The translations under genes and the position numbers were made by a program. Source: Frondihabitans sucicola (GTDB lineage Bacteria > Actinomycetota > Actinomycetes > Actinomycetales > Microbacteriaceae). Taken from it: a stretch of 64,000 bases of DNA. The notes beneath the pieces were generated by a model. That model ran no database searches and was not told the DNA's origin. It was given only the letters and a program-made list of their open reading frames with translations. The DNA is taken from the NCBI RefSeq assembly GCF_030296615.1, contig NZ_AP027732.1:4035042-4099041 (forward strand), given 5' to 3'. Positions 29,226 to 37,802 of the stretch are shown in pieces. Position 1 is the first letter of the stretch. Each line of letters opens with the position of its first letter.

Positions 29226-30224
29226 GTGAGCCAAGACCAGGCAGCCTCCGTGGTGCGCATCACGGACGTCGCCGCGCTGGCGGGGGTCTCGATCGGCACC
29301 GCCTCGAAGGCCCTGAACGACACCGGGCAGTTGCGCGACGAGACGCGCGCGCGGGTGCGGGAGGCCGCTCAGAAGCTCGGCTTCGTCATGGACGCTCGGG
29401 GTCGCGCCCTCTCGTCCGGTCGCAGTTACACGGTGGGCATGATCACGACCGACTCGTTCGGGCGATTCACCATCCCGGTCATGCTCGGCGCCGAAGACGT
29501 CCTCAGCGCGGGGCAGCTCGCCGTCCTCATGTGCGACACCCGCGACGACTCCGTGCGCGAGCAGCACTACATCCGCTCCCTGACGTCGCGGCGGGTCGAC
29601 GGCATCATCGTCACAGGCCGCTCCTCCGACCCGCGACCACCCATCGACGTCGCTATCCCCGTCGTCTACGCCTTCACGCCGTCGACCGATCCGAGCGACG
29701 TCTCGATCTCTCTGGACGATGCCCGCGGAGCGGAGATCCTGGCCGACCACCTGCTGTCGCTCGGCCGCTCGAAGGTTGCCTACGTCTCGGGTCCGAGGCG
29801 GCACGCCGCCGCTTCGTCGCGCGCCTCCGCCGCCGCCGCCCACCTCGGCGCAGCGCTCGAGGGCGATCCGCTGTACGGCGACTGGTCGGAGCAGTGGGGC
29901 CGACAGTCGGTCGATCTGCTGCTGCGACGCTCGCCCGACCTCGACGCGATCGCCTGCGGCTCGGACCAGATCGCGCGAGGCGTCTGCGATCGCCTCCGCG
30001 AGCTCGGCAAGTCGGTGCCGGGCGACATCGCGGTCACGGGCTTCGACGACTGGAACGTGATGGCCCTCGCGAGCCGCCCACCCCTCACCACCGTCAACCT
30101 CCGCCTCGAAGAGCTGGGCCGGTTGGCCGGTCAGGCCCTCCTCGAGCTGATCGCCTCCGGGCGCCCGGCCTCTCTCGCGATCGAGCCGACCCTGGTCATC
30201 CGCGCCTCGACCATCGGCTCCTGA
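29226..30224 (+). CDS. LacI family transcriptional regulator
   Basis: The 332-residue protein has the LacI helix-turn-helix and hinge (ITDVAALAGVSIGTASKALND, with VREAAQKLGFVMDARGRALSS) and a periplasmic-binding-protein-like core ending ARPASLAIEPTLVIRAST. It should repress the divergent arabinoside operon and be released by a sugar, probably L-arabinose or an arabinoside. GTG 29226 is chosen because GGAGG lies 6 bases upstream and the DNA-binding domain begins about 10 residues later. Confidence 0.92.
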   Translation: MSQDQAASVVRITDVAALAGVSIGTASKALNDTGQLRDETRARVREAAQKLGFVMDARGRALSSGRSYTVGMITTDSFGRFTIPVMLGAEDVLSAGQLAVLMCDTRDDSVREQHYIRSLTSRRVDGIIVTGRSSDPRPPIDVAIPVVYAFTPSTDPSDVSISLDDARGAEILADHLLSLGRSKVAYVSGPRRHAAASSRASAAAAHLGAALEGDPLYGDWSEQWGRQSVDLLLRRSPDLDAIACGSDQIARGVCDRLRELGKSVPGDIAVTGFDDWNVMALASRPPLTTVNLRLEELGRLAGQALLELIASGRPASLAIEPTLVIRASTIGS

Positions 30225-30294
30225 GCCGCACGCCCGAGCACGCTCGAGAACTGCACTCTAGGCGCACGCTGCGCGCGTCCCCCTTTTTGCCGCC

Positions 30295-30309
30295 TTGTCC
30301 CCCGATATC
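30295..30309. promoter_or_regulatory. TCCCCC motif upstream of the chitinase-like gene
   Basis: TTGTCCCCCGATATC is accompanied by a second TCCCCC at 30288-30293, 10 bases to the left. It resembles the sites before the propeller and lysozyme genes. A further inverted repeat, GTTTGT/ACAAAC, spans 30335-30357 in the same leader. Confidence 0.4.
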
Positions 30310-30412
30310 AGCGCGAATAGAGTTTTCGTGACGGGTTTGTAAAGAACACTAACAAACTCCGCCGCGAATCACGAATCCTCCCCTGAGATCCACCCGGTCG
30401 AAAGGTCACGCA

Positions 30413-31483
30413 ATGAAACGACTCCCTCTCGCGGCCGGCACCGTCGCCGTCGCCGCCCTCGCCATCCTGGGTCTGGCCGCCCCCGCGCAGGCGGCCACGG
30501 CCGCACACGGCGCCCGCCCCGTGCCGATCCTGCCCGCCCTGCCTCTGCCGACGCACTTCTCGGCTCCCTACGTCGATGTGACGGCCGTCTCCGATCTCGC
30601 GGCCGTCTCGAAGCAGTCCGGCTCGAAAGACCTGACGCTGGCGTTCCTGCAGACGCCCAGCGCAGGATCTTGCACCGTCGACTGGGCCGGCGACCCGGCC
30701 GCACCCGTCGCCGCGTCGACCTACGGGGTGGCGATCGGCACGATCCGGCTGCGAGGCGGCGACGTGATCCCCTCGTTCGGCGGTTACTCGGCCGACACCA
30801 CCGGAACCGAGATCGCCGACAGCTGCACCGACGTGCACAAGATCGCTCTCGCCTACGAGAACGTCGTGACGACCTACAAGGTGCAGCGCCTCGACTTCGA
30901 CATCGAAGCCGATTCGCTCAACGACGCCGCGGGCATCCAGCGACGCAACCAGGCGATCGGCGAGGTCGAGAAGTGGGCGGCGAAGACGCACCGCCGCGTC
31001 GCGTTCAGCTACACGCTGCCCTCCACTCCGCAGGGCCTCGCCCCGTCGGGGCTCGCGGTGCTGCAGTCCGCCGCCGCCGAGGGCGCCGCGATCACCACCG
31101 TCAACATCATGACCTTCGACTACTACGACGGCCTCACCCACGACATGGCGAAGGACGCCGAGACGGCCGCGACGGCCCTGACCACTCAGTTGCGGGCGAC
31201 CATCTCGCCTCGGCTGTCGAATCGCGCCCTCTGGCAGCAGGTCGGCGTCACGCAGATGATCGGCGTCGACGACTACGGCCCCGCCGAGACGCTGACCGTC
31301 TCGCAGGCGAAGGCGTTCGTCGCCTGGGCCCGCGGCGCCGGCATCGGCTCGATCGCCTTCTGGGCCCTCGAACGCGACAACGGTTCGTGCCCCGGCACGA
31401 CGGGCGCGAACGCCTGTTCGGGCGTCGACCAGCCGACCTGGGCCTTCAGCCGAGCATTCGCGACCTTCGCGCGCTGGCTCTAG
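30413..31483 (+). CDS. Secreted GH18 chitinase-like protein
   Basis: The 356-residue protein has a signal peptide (TVAVAALAILGLAAPAQAATA) and a GH18 TIM barrel. The catalytic motif is seen as RLDFDIEAD, which supplies the DxxDxDxE-type acid; other barrel strands are VIPSFGGYSADTTG, VNIMTFDYYDG and GIGSIAFWALERDNG. It would cleave chitin or another GlcNAc polymer outside the cell. The C-terminal segment SCPGTTGANACSGV probably forms a disulfide. No binding module is fused. A long hairpin follows the stop. Confidence 0.88.
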   Translation: MKRLPLAAGTVAVAALAILGLAAPAQAATAAHGARPVPILPALPLPTHFSAPYVDVTAVSDLAAVSKQSGSKDLTLAFLQTPSAGSCTVDWAGDPAAPVAASTYGVAIGTIRLRGGDVIPSFGGYSADTTGTEIADSCTDVHKIALAYENVVTTYKVQRLDFDIEADSLNDAAGIQRRNQAIGEVEKWAAKTHRRVAFSYTLPSTPQGLAPSGLAVLQSAAAEGAAITTVNIMTFDYYDGLTHDMAKDAETAATALTTQLRATISPRLSNRALWQQVGVTQMIGVDDYGPAETLTVSQAKAFVAWARGAGIGSIAFWALERDNGSCPGTTGANACSGVDQPTWAFSRAFATFARWL

Positions 31484-31490
31484 CCCTCCA

Positions 31491-31569
31491 GAAATCGAAG
31501 GGGATTCTCGGTCGACACCCCTGCGATCCCACCGTTCGGGTCTCGCAGGCGAGAATCCCCTTCGATTTC
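31491..31569. terminator. 20-bp perfect hairpin after the chitinase-like gene
   Basis: Arms 31491-31510 and 31550-31569 are exact complements over 20 bases, and the 39-base loop contains a further CTGCGA/TCGCAG pairing. It lies between convergent genes and should end transcription from both sides. Confidence 0.75.
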
Positions 31570-31636
31570 GAGGCGTGTCGGAGCGGGGCGGAGCGGGCGG
31601 GGCGGAGCGGTTGGGGCGGGGCGGACGAGCGGAGCG

Positions 31637-32233
31637 TCAGAAGACGCGGCCGACGACGTCCTCCAGGAGACCCTTCGTCGGCACGTTCGTCTGCTGGATC
31701 CTGATGCCCGTCGCACCGCGGACGAAGTAGGTGTCACCGACCTGCGTGCCGTGTTCGGGTTCCGTCGAGATCTTCTGGCAGCGCTGTCCGCTGAGGACGC
31801 CGGCGCAGGTGAAGCCCTTCGCGGGGAGGGCGCGGAGCCCGGTGGCCGCGGCGGCGGGCGCGACCGTCTCGAATTCGATCGAGATCCCCGAGATGTCGGC
31901 GCGCGGATCCCGCCAGATGCACAGGAGCGATTTGCCACTTTTCACGATCGCGGGCGTGAGCGCCGACGTCGGCGCGGGTCGCGGCGGGCTCTCGAGCGGC
32001 GTCGTCGCGAAGGACGTGGCCGACGCCAGCCCTGCGATGAGGGCTTTGCAGTCGGTGGGGAACATCACCGTCGCCGGGCTCGACGCATCGCCGGTCGGCG
32101 CCGTGGCGCTGGGGGCCGGATCCGCGCGGGAAGTGGTCTTCGTCGGCGGCGGCGTCGTCGTCGCGGTGCACCCGGCGATCAGGATCACGGCCGCGACCGC
32201 GATCACGCCGGCCACCGCCCCCTTGTATGCCAT
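31637..32233 (-). CDS. DUF3558-type lipoprotein
   Basis: The 198-residue protein has a signal with a lipobox (VILIAGCTATT) and a Thr-Pro-rich linker. The folded part has DCKALIAG, LLCIWRDPRADI and a C-terminal cysteine pair (FTCAGVLSGQRCQKI), which fits actinobacterial DUF3558-like lipoproteins. It is exported and anchored to the membrane; function is unknown. ATG 32233 has GGGGAG at a good distance, whereas an in-frame ATG at 32242 sits almost on top of it. Confidence 0.65.
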   Translation of the reverse strand: MAYKGAVAGVIAVAAVILIAGCTATTTPPPTKTTSRADPAPSATAPTGDASSPATVMFPTDCKALIAGLASATSFATTPLESPPRPAPTSALTPAIVKSGKSLLCIWRDPRADISGISIEFETVAPAAAATGLRALPAKGFTCAGVLSGQRCQKISTEPEHGTQVGDTYFVRGATGIRIQQTNVPTKGLLEDVVGRVF

Positions 32234-32512
32234 GACTCGCATCTCTCCCCGATCTTCACGCCCGTCTGGGCTGGCTTCACGTTAGGCCGCTCTCGGCGAC
32301 GGCGCGATCCTCCGTCAGAGTGATTCGAGGCGGCGCGCCTACATCGCTCTGCGGATGCCGCGAGCGCGACGGGATCCGGTGACCCGGAGGCGCTCTCCGG
32401 TCGGCGCCGCAGCGCCACAGCGCCACCCTGGTGCGAACTGCTCGAAGAAGCCTGCTCGGCCGCCGCGGGCGGGCGGCGGAGCGCAGCGCCCGTGCCGGTC
32501 GGCCGTCCGACG

Positions 32513-34149
32513 TCAGTCGCCGCGTCGGATGAAGGCGGCGACCAGCTCGCCGATCAGGACGGCCGTCGCGGCCGGGCCGCGCGACGGTGTCGTGGGCAGG
32601 ATCGACGTGTCGGCGACCCGGAGACCCGTCACGCCGTGCACGCGGCCGTACTGGTCGACGACCGCGCCCGGATCGCTCGCGGGCCCGAGGGACGCGCTTC
32701 CGCAGAGGTGGATCGCCGTGCCGAGGTGGCCGAGCATCCAGGTGTCGAGCAGTTCGTCGTCGTCGAGGATCTCGTCGGTCAGCTCGGTCAGCCGCCGGAA
32801 CAGGTGTTTGTAGGCCTCGGTCCGCAGGAGGGCGACGGTGGTGCGGACGGCCTCGCGCATCCGGGTGCGGTCGTCGTCGGTGTCGAGGTAGTGGTAGTCG
32901 ATGCGCGGCTGAATCTCGGGGTCGGCGGACTCGAGGGTGATCGCACCCCTGGACGTCTCCTGCTGCACGGCGACGATGAAGGTCAGATCGTCGCGGTGGA
33001 CGACCTGCTGGAAGAAGCGGCGGAGCGAGACGCCACGGAGGGCCGCGATCCAGGCGCGCGGGTGCCGCAGGGCGGCAAGGATCCCCCGCTCGTGCTCTGG
33101 GCGCTTCCGGTCAGCAGATAGCCGGTGGGCTTGATCATGGGCAGGATCTCGAGGTCGCCCTCCGATGCCGATCCTGCGGCGGTGAAATTGAGGCAGTCGG
33201 CCATCGACTGCCTGCTCGACGCGTCGACGATGTCGCGCTTGGGCTGCCATCCGACGTTGATCTCGGGGTGATCGCTGAAGTCTTTGCCGACGCCCGGCAG
33301 ATCGTGCACGACCCGGACGCCGTGCGCCTCCAGCTCGTCGCGGGGCCCGACGCCGGAGACGAGCAGCAGGTGGGGCGACTTCACCCCGCCGGCCGACAGG
33401 ACGATCTCGTCGGCTTCGACGAGGGAGACGGCACCGGCGCGAGAGATCTCCACGCCGCTGGCTCGGGTGCCGTCGAAGACGACGCGCCGCACATAGGTGC
33501 CGCCCTGCACGGTGAGGTTCGGCCGGTCGCGAACGGGATTGATGTAGGCGATGCCGGTGTTGAGGCGGAGCCCGTCGACGGAGTTCATCGGCACCGGCCC
33601 GTGCCCCGGTGCACCCTGAGCGTTCTTGTCCGGCTCCTCGGGGAAGCCCAGCTCGGCGGCGGCCCGACCGAACGCGACGGTCGCCGGGTGGTCTTGAGGA
33701 GGACGCGAGATCGTGACCGGACCGGACGAGCCGTGCTCCGGCGAGTCGCCGAACTGGAGGTCGTTCTCGAGCTTCCGGTAGAACGGCAGGACGGCGTCCC
33801 AGGCCCAGGCGTCGCTGCCGTCCGCCGACCAGCGGTCGAAATCGGAGCGGCGCGCGCGGATGAAGTAGGCACCGTTGATGCTGGACGAGCCGCCCAGGAT
33901 CCTGCCGCGCGCGACGACGTACGGGAGGGCCGGGGTGAGGTGACCGAGGAACGACCAGTTGTCGGGATGACCTGGCATGGCGCCCTGCACGGTGCCGGAG
34001 TCGAGGAGTTCTCGCGGGAATCCCGCCGTCGTCTCGGGGGTGGGTCCCGCCTCGAGGAGGAGCACCGACCGCTCGGGGTCTTCGGACAGACGCGCCGCCA
34101 GCGGGGCGCCGGCGGCACCCGCCCCGACGACGATCACGTCGTACTTCAC
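32513..34149 (-). CDS. mftG: Mycofactocin-associated GMC oxidoreductase MftG (one frameshift)
   Basis: Repaired length is about 545 residues. The protein is a glucose-methanol-choline oxidoreductase: FAD motif VIVVGAGAAGAPLAARLSE, GGSSSINGAYFIRAR, and the C-terminal active-site region AIHLCGSASLGP with VADTSILPTTPSRGPAATAVLIGE. MftG is thought to re-oxidise reduced mycofactocin (mycofactocinol) and pass electrons towards the respiratory chain. The frame breaks at the G3 run 33099-33101; an extra base restores GSAPEHERGILAAL. GTG 34149 overlaps the mftR stop as GTGA, with GGGAGG 9 bases upstream, so mftR and mftG are coupled. Confidence 0.88.
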
Positions 34150-34804
34150 TCGAGAGCGCCTCCCGGAGCCGTATCGCCTCGGGTGAGGGAGACGTCGGTG
34201 AGGTCGAAGCCGTTCGCGATCAGTCGGAGCGACCTGCCGAGAAGCTCGAGCAGGTCGGCGTCGTCGTGCCGCAGCCACTGCTCGTAGGCAGCGAGCGACG
34301 CGGACAGCATGGCCCAACCGACGGTCTGGGGCACGAGGTCTTCGGGGTCGAGGCCGGTGCGCTCGGCGACGAAATCGGCGATCGCCTGTCGCCACGACGC
34401 GTAGCGCAGGGCGGAGTGCGCGACGAGGGACGGCACGTTCAGCAGGAGGTCCATCCGCTGGCGGTGATAGAGGAACTCGTCTTCGGGGAACCGATTGAAC
34501 TCGATGACCGCGGCGCGAAGGGCGTCGCGCACCGGGACGTCCGGGGGAGGGCGAAGAGGTAGGCGCGCATCGACGCGATCATGGTGTCGAAGTCGCCCCA
34601 GGGCAGATCGTTCTTCGACGAGAAGTACCGGAAGAAGGTGCGGCGCCCGATCCCGGCCGCGGAGGCGATGTCGTCGATCGTCGTCGCGTCGAAGCCTCGC
34701 TCGATGAAGAGCTGAAGGCCGAGGTGGCTCAGCTGCGCGTTGGAAGTCGCCGGCTGCCGCCCGATCCGGGGAGCGTCTCCCGACGAGCTTTCTTCAACTT
34801 CCAC
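34146..34804 (-). CDS. mftR: Mycofactocin TetR regulator MftR (one frameshift)
   Basis: Repaired length is about 219 residues. The N-terminal TetR helix-turn-helix is clear (FIERGFDATTIDDIASAAGIGRRTFFRYFSSKND), and the C-terminal ligand domain (FNRFPEDEFLYHRQRMDLL; AERTGLDPEDLVPQTVGWAM) matches the mycofactocin system regulator family. The frame breaks at the G5 run 34543-34547; an extra base restores ALPPDVPVRDALRAAV. It is divergent from mftA, and the palindrome at 34822-34836 lies between their promoters. In mycobacteria MftR represses mft genes and responds to long-chain acyl-CoA; that this holds here is an inference. Confidence 0.88.
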
Positions 34805-34821
34805 TTTTTACTCTTCCCATC

Positions 34822-34836
34822 GGCACTGGGTGCCAT
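34822..34836 (+). promoter_or_regulatory. Candidate MftR operator 1 (mftR/mftA)
   Basis: GGCACTGGGTGCCAT contains an inverted repeat GGCAC-N3-GTGCC and lies 18 bases before the mftR start and 64 before mftA. A second half-site, AGTGCCAT, follows at 34845-34851. The same 15-mer pattern occurs before mftD and before the sixth SDR. Confidence 0.75.
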
Positions 34837-34899
34837 TAGTGTAAGTGCCATCGCGGAAAGACTCCACGGAACGCCAATGATTGTCGTGAGGAGCATGAC

Positions 34900-35022
34900 A
34901 TGGACAGCATTTCATCGCAGATCGAAACCGACGCACAGGTCGATTCGAGCGCCGCAGGTTTGATCGAAGACGACAGTCTGGTCGAGGAGATCTCGATCGA
35001 CGGCATGTGCGGCGTCTACTAG
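34900..35022 (+). CDS. mftA: Mycofactocin precursor peptide MftA
   Basis: This 40-residue peptide starts MDSISSQIETDA and ends VEEISIDGMCGVY, the invariant MftA C-terminus. The last two residues, Val and Tyr, are the ones that MftC decarboxylates and cross-links and that MftE and MftD later turn into the redox-active premycofactocin core. The acidic N-terminal part is the leader bound by MftB. ATG 34900 has GAGG 6 bases upstream. The gene lies 16 bases before mftB and is divergent from mftR. It is too short for most gene finders. Confidence 0.97.
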   Translation: MDSISSQIETDAQVDSSAAGLIEDDSLVEEISIDGMCGVY

Positions 35023-35038
35023 GCCGTCGGTCGCCGTC

Positions 35039-35305
35039 ATGGATCTCGACCGAGCCTGGGATCTCCATCCGCAGGTCTCCGTCCGTCCAGAGCCCTTCGG
35101 AGCGTTGCTGTATCACTTCGGCACGCGAAAACTCTCCTTCCTGAAAGACCGCACTCTCCTCACGGTCGTTCAGTCGCTCGGTGACTCCCCGACGGCTCGC
35201 GCCGCGTGCACGGCCGCCGGCATCGCCGATTCCGACCTCGCCAAGTACTCCAGCGCCCTCGGCACCCTGGAGCGTTCGTCGATGGTCGTCGAAAGGACCC
35301 CATGA
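35039..35305 (+). CDS. mftB: Mycofactocin peptide chaperone MftB
   Basis: The 88-residue protein is a PqqD-like RiPP recognition element: WDLHPQVSVRPEPFGALLYHFGTRKLSFLK is the conserved winged-helix strand region, followed by a helical tail. MftB binds the MftA leader and presents it to MftC. Its stop overlaps the mftC start as ATGA, so the proteins are made together. The length is normal for the family. Confidence 0.93.
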   Translation: MDLDRAWDLHPQVSVRPEPFGALLYHFGTRKLSFLKDRTLLTVVQSLGDSPTARAACTAAGIADSDLAKYSSALGTLERSSMVVERTP

Positions 35306-36637
35306 CCACGGTTCTCCCCTCCACCTCGTTCTCCGCCCCCGTCGTGGCGGCGCCGCCGCCGCAACCTCAGCGTCTCGTCGACCTGTTCGAGTTCGGCCTC
35401 GATGCCCCGATCTGCCTCACCTGGGAGCTGACGTACGCCTGCAACCTGTCGTGCGTGCACTGCCTCTCGAGCTCCGGGCGCCGGGATCCCCGCGAGCTCA
35501 CCACCGACGAGGCCAAGGCGGTGATCGACGAGTTCCAGAAGATGCAGGTCTTCTACGTCAACATCGGTGGCGGCGAGCCGACGGTCCGCCCCGACTTCTG
35601 GGAGCTCATCGACTACGCCACCTCCCACGACGTGGGCGTCAAGTTCTCGACCAACGGCGTCAAGATCACCCCCGAGGTCGCTGCTCGCATCGCCACCAAC
35701 GACTACCTCGACATCCAGATCTCGATGGACGGAGCGACCCCCGAGGTCAACGACTACGTGCGCGGTCCCGGCTCGTACGCCACGGCCATCACCGCCATGA
35801 AGAACCTGTCCGAGGCGGGCTTCAAGAACTTCAAGCTGTCGGTGGTCTGCACCAGCCAGAACATCTCGCAGCTCGACCAGTTCAAGGAGATCGCCGACAC
35901 CTACGGCGCCCAGCTCCGCCTGACGCGACTGCGCCCCTCGGGCCGAGGCGCAGACGTGTGGGACGAACTGCACCCGACGAAGGAACAGCAGCGCGAGCTC
36001 TACGACTGGCTCGTGGCGCACGGCGACAACGTTCTGACCGGAGACTCGTTCTTCCACCTGTCGGCCTACGGAGACGCTCTCCCCGGTCTCAACATGTGCG
36101 GCGCAGGTCGCGTGGTCTGCCTGATCGATCCTGTCGGCGACGTCTACGCCTGCCCGTTCATGATCCACGACGACTTCAAGGCCGGGAACATCCGGTCCGA
36201 GGGCGGCTTCGAGGAGATCTGGAAGCACTCGGAGCTCTTCACCCGCCTGCGCCAGCCGCAGTCGGGCGGCGCCTGCGCGTCCTGCCAGTTCTTCAGCACC
36301 TGCAAGGGCGGCTGCATGGCGGCCAAGTTCTTCACCGGTCTCCCCTCGACGGGCCCGACCCGGAGTGCGTGCAGGGGTACGGCGAAGAGGCGCTGCTCAA
36401 GATCAAAGACGAGAAGAACGCGCTGCCGAAGTCGGGAGTCGACCACTCGCACCGCACCACGAAGCAGTCGAAGTCGGGCAAGGTCTACATCGCCCTCGGC
36501 CTGAAGTCCGATCTGACTGCGCCGCCGGTCAGCGCCTGCGCCGAAGACCCGCTGGCCGACTTCGCTCCGATCCCGGTCTCGAAGCCACCGGTCAGCGAGT
36601 GCGCCGAAGACCCCTGGCGGGCTTCCGCGCTCCCTGA
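35302..36637 (+). CDS. mftC: Mycofactocin radical SAM maturase MftC (two frameshifts)
   Basis: Repaired length is about 445 residues. MftC performs the oxidative decarboxylation and carbon-carbon cross-linking of the MftA C-terminal Val-Tyr. The SAM cluster motif is CNLSCVHC (CxxxCxxC), GGGEPTVRPDF binds SAM, and the SPASM domain has CGAGRVVC, ACPF and CASCQFFSTCKGGC. The frame breaks at the C4 run 36342-36345 (repair gives GLPLDGPDPECVQGYG) and again at the C4 run 36611-36614 (repair gives AEDPLAGFRAP then stop at 36637). The C-terminal motif PPVSxCAEDPLA is present twice, where other MftC proteins I know of have it once. Confidence 0.92.
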
Positions 36638-36641
36638 CCTG

Positions 36642-36683
36642 CAGCAGCAGCAGCAGCAGCACCACCACCGGCACCACCAGCAC
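36642..36683. repeat. CAG/CAC triplet run after mftC
   Basis: Six CAG triplets are followed by CAC-rich triplets. Read without repairing mftC this would be a poly-Gln/His tail, but the repaired stop at 36637 puts the run outside the gene. A hairpin AGGGCGCC/GGCGCCCT follows at 36693-36712. Confidence 0.8.
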
Positions 36684-36692
36684 GTCGTCACG

Positions 36693-36712
36693 AGGGCGCC
36701 TCCGGGCGCCCT
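36693..36712 (+). terminator. Short GC hairpin downstream of mftC
   Basis: An 8-bp perfect stem with a 4-base loop lies 55 bases after the repaired mftC stop. Without a T-tract, it may attenuate rather than end transcription into the SDR genes. Confidence 0.45.
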
Positions 36713-36746
36713 GGTCGGCGACTCGAAAAGAGAGAAGGAACACGCG

Positions 36747-36851
36747 ATGAAGCGTGTCGAACGGACTGCGGCGGTGAGCACCCGAGCCGTCCGCGACGAC
36801 GGGCGGAGCCGCGCTCTCCGGCCGGCGCTCGTCGACGGCACCCAGTACTGA
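36747..36851 (+). CDS. Small ORF resembling the start of the downstream SDRs
   Basis: A 34-residue frame begins at ATG 36747 with AGAAGGAA upstream, in nearly the same context as the three following SDR genes. Its start MKRVERTAAVSTRAVRDDGR aligns with MGRVEGKVAFITGAARGQGR, and about 14 of 34 positions match overall. It ends in GTQY and is followed at once by a terminator-like hairpin. It may be a decayed SDR copy left by tandem duplication or a leader peptide; expression is not established. Confidence 0.35.
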   Translation: MKRVERTAAVSTRAVRDDGRSRALRPALVDGTQY

Positions 36852-36856
36852 CGAGA

Positions 36857-36879
36857 GGCTCGGCTTGCGCCGGGCCTTT
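36857..36879 (+). terminator. Terminator or attenuator before the SDR array
   Basis: GGCTCGGC and GCCGGGCC form an 8-bp stem (one G-U pair) with a TTGC loop, followed by TTTC. It lies 6 bases after the small ORF and 48 before the first SDR, a layout that would suit attenuation. Confidence 0.55.
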
Positions 36880-36926
36880 CGCCTTCCCGGCGGAGACGCC
36901 GCCCGGAGGAGAGAAAGGAGCACGCG

Positions 36927-37760
36927 ATGGGGCGTGTAGAAGGAAAAGTGGCATTCATCACGGGAGCGGCGCGAGGACAGGGGCGGTCGCACGCGATCCG
37001 GCTCGCCCAGGAGGGCGCCGACATCATCGCCGTCGACCTCCTCGAGGCGATCCCCGGGGCCCCGTACGCGGCGGCCACGCAGGAGGACCTCGACGAGACG
37101 GTTCGCCAGGTCGAAGCCCTCGACCGGCGGATCGTCGCCAGTAAGGCCGACGTCCGCGACTACGAGGGGTTGAAGAAAGCCCTCGACGACGGAGTCGCCG
37201 AACTCGGGCGACTCGACATCGTCTCGGCCAACGCCGGAATCTCGACCCAGATGGCACCGACCGACGAACTCACCGAAGACATGTGGCAGAACATGATCGA
37301 CACCAACCTCACCGGTGTCTGGCACACCGCGAAGGCGGCCATCCCCCACCTCAAGGCGGGAGGACGGGGTGGCGCGATCATCCTCACGAGCTCCGAGGCG
37401 GGCATCAAGGGGTACGCGAACATCGCGCACTACGTCTCGGCCAAACACGGCGTCGTCGGGCTGATGCGCACCCTGGCCATCGAACTCGCGCCGGACATGA
37501 TCCGGGTCAACAGCATCCACCCGACCCAGGTCGACACCGACATGATCATGAACGAGGCGACCTACAGACTCTTCGCCCCGAACCTCGAGAATCCGACCCG
37601 GGAAGACTTCGCCCCGGCCTCGCAGGCGACCAACACGCTGCCGATCCCGTGGGTCGAAGCCGTCGACATCTCGAACGCCGTCCTCTTCCTCGCCTCCGAC
37701 GAGGCGCGGTACGTCACCGGCGTGCCCCTGCCGGTGGACGCCGGCTGCTTCCTCAAGTGA
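36927..37760 (+). CDS. Mycofactocin-coupled SDR, copy 1
   Basis: The 277-residue enzyme has the SDR cofactor motif TGAARGQGRSHA, a long insert after the second strand (EDLDETVRQVEALDRRIVASKADVRD) typical of mycofactocin-coupled SDRs, the NAG motif (SANAGIST) and catalytic Ser plus YVSAK. Enzymes of this family keep a bound nicotinamide and use mycofactocin as the external electron acceptor. GAAAGGAGCACGCG precedes the ATG. It is the first of four head-to-tail copies; the C-terminus GVPLPVDAGCFLK is complete. Confidence 0.92.
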   Translation: MGRVEGKVAFITGAARGQGRSHAIRLAQEGADIIAVDLLEAIPGAPYAAATQEDLDETVRQVEALDRRIVASKADVRDYEGLKKALDDGVAELGRLDIVSANAGISTQMAPTDELTEDMWQNMIDTNLTGVWHTAKAAIPHLKAGGRGGAIILTSSEAGIKGYANIAHYVSAKHGVVGLMRTLAIELAPDMIRVNSIHPTQVDTDMIMNEATYRLFAPNLENPTREDFAPASQATNTLPIPWVEAVDISNAVLFLASDEARYVTGVPLPVDAGCFLK

Positions 37761-37802
37761 TCACCGCGATCACGCTCTAGCCACCCACGAAAGGAGCACG
37801 CC

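Noticed and set aside
36638-36851. Poly-Gln/His C-terminal extension of MftC
   Set aside because: The second C-run repair (36611-36614) gives the normal MftC end (DPLAGF...) and a stop at 36637, so the triplet run is outside the gene.
36747-36851. Second mycofactocin precursor because the small peptide ends in Tyr
   Set aside because: It lacks the IDGMCGVY core and an acidic leader; its best match is to SDR N-termini.
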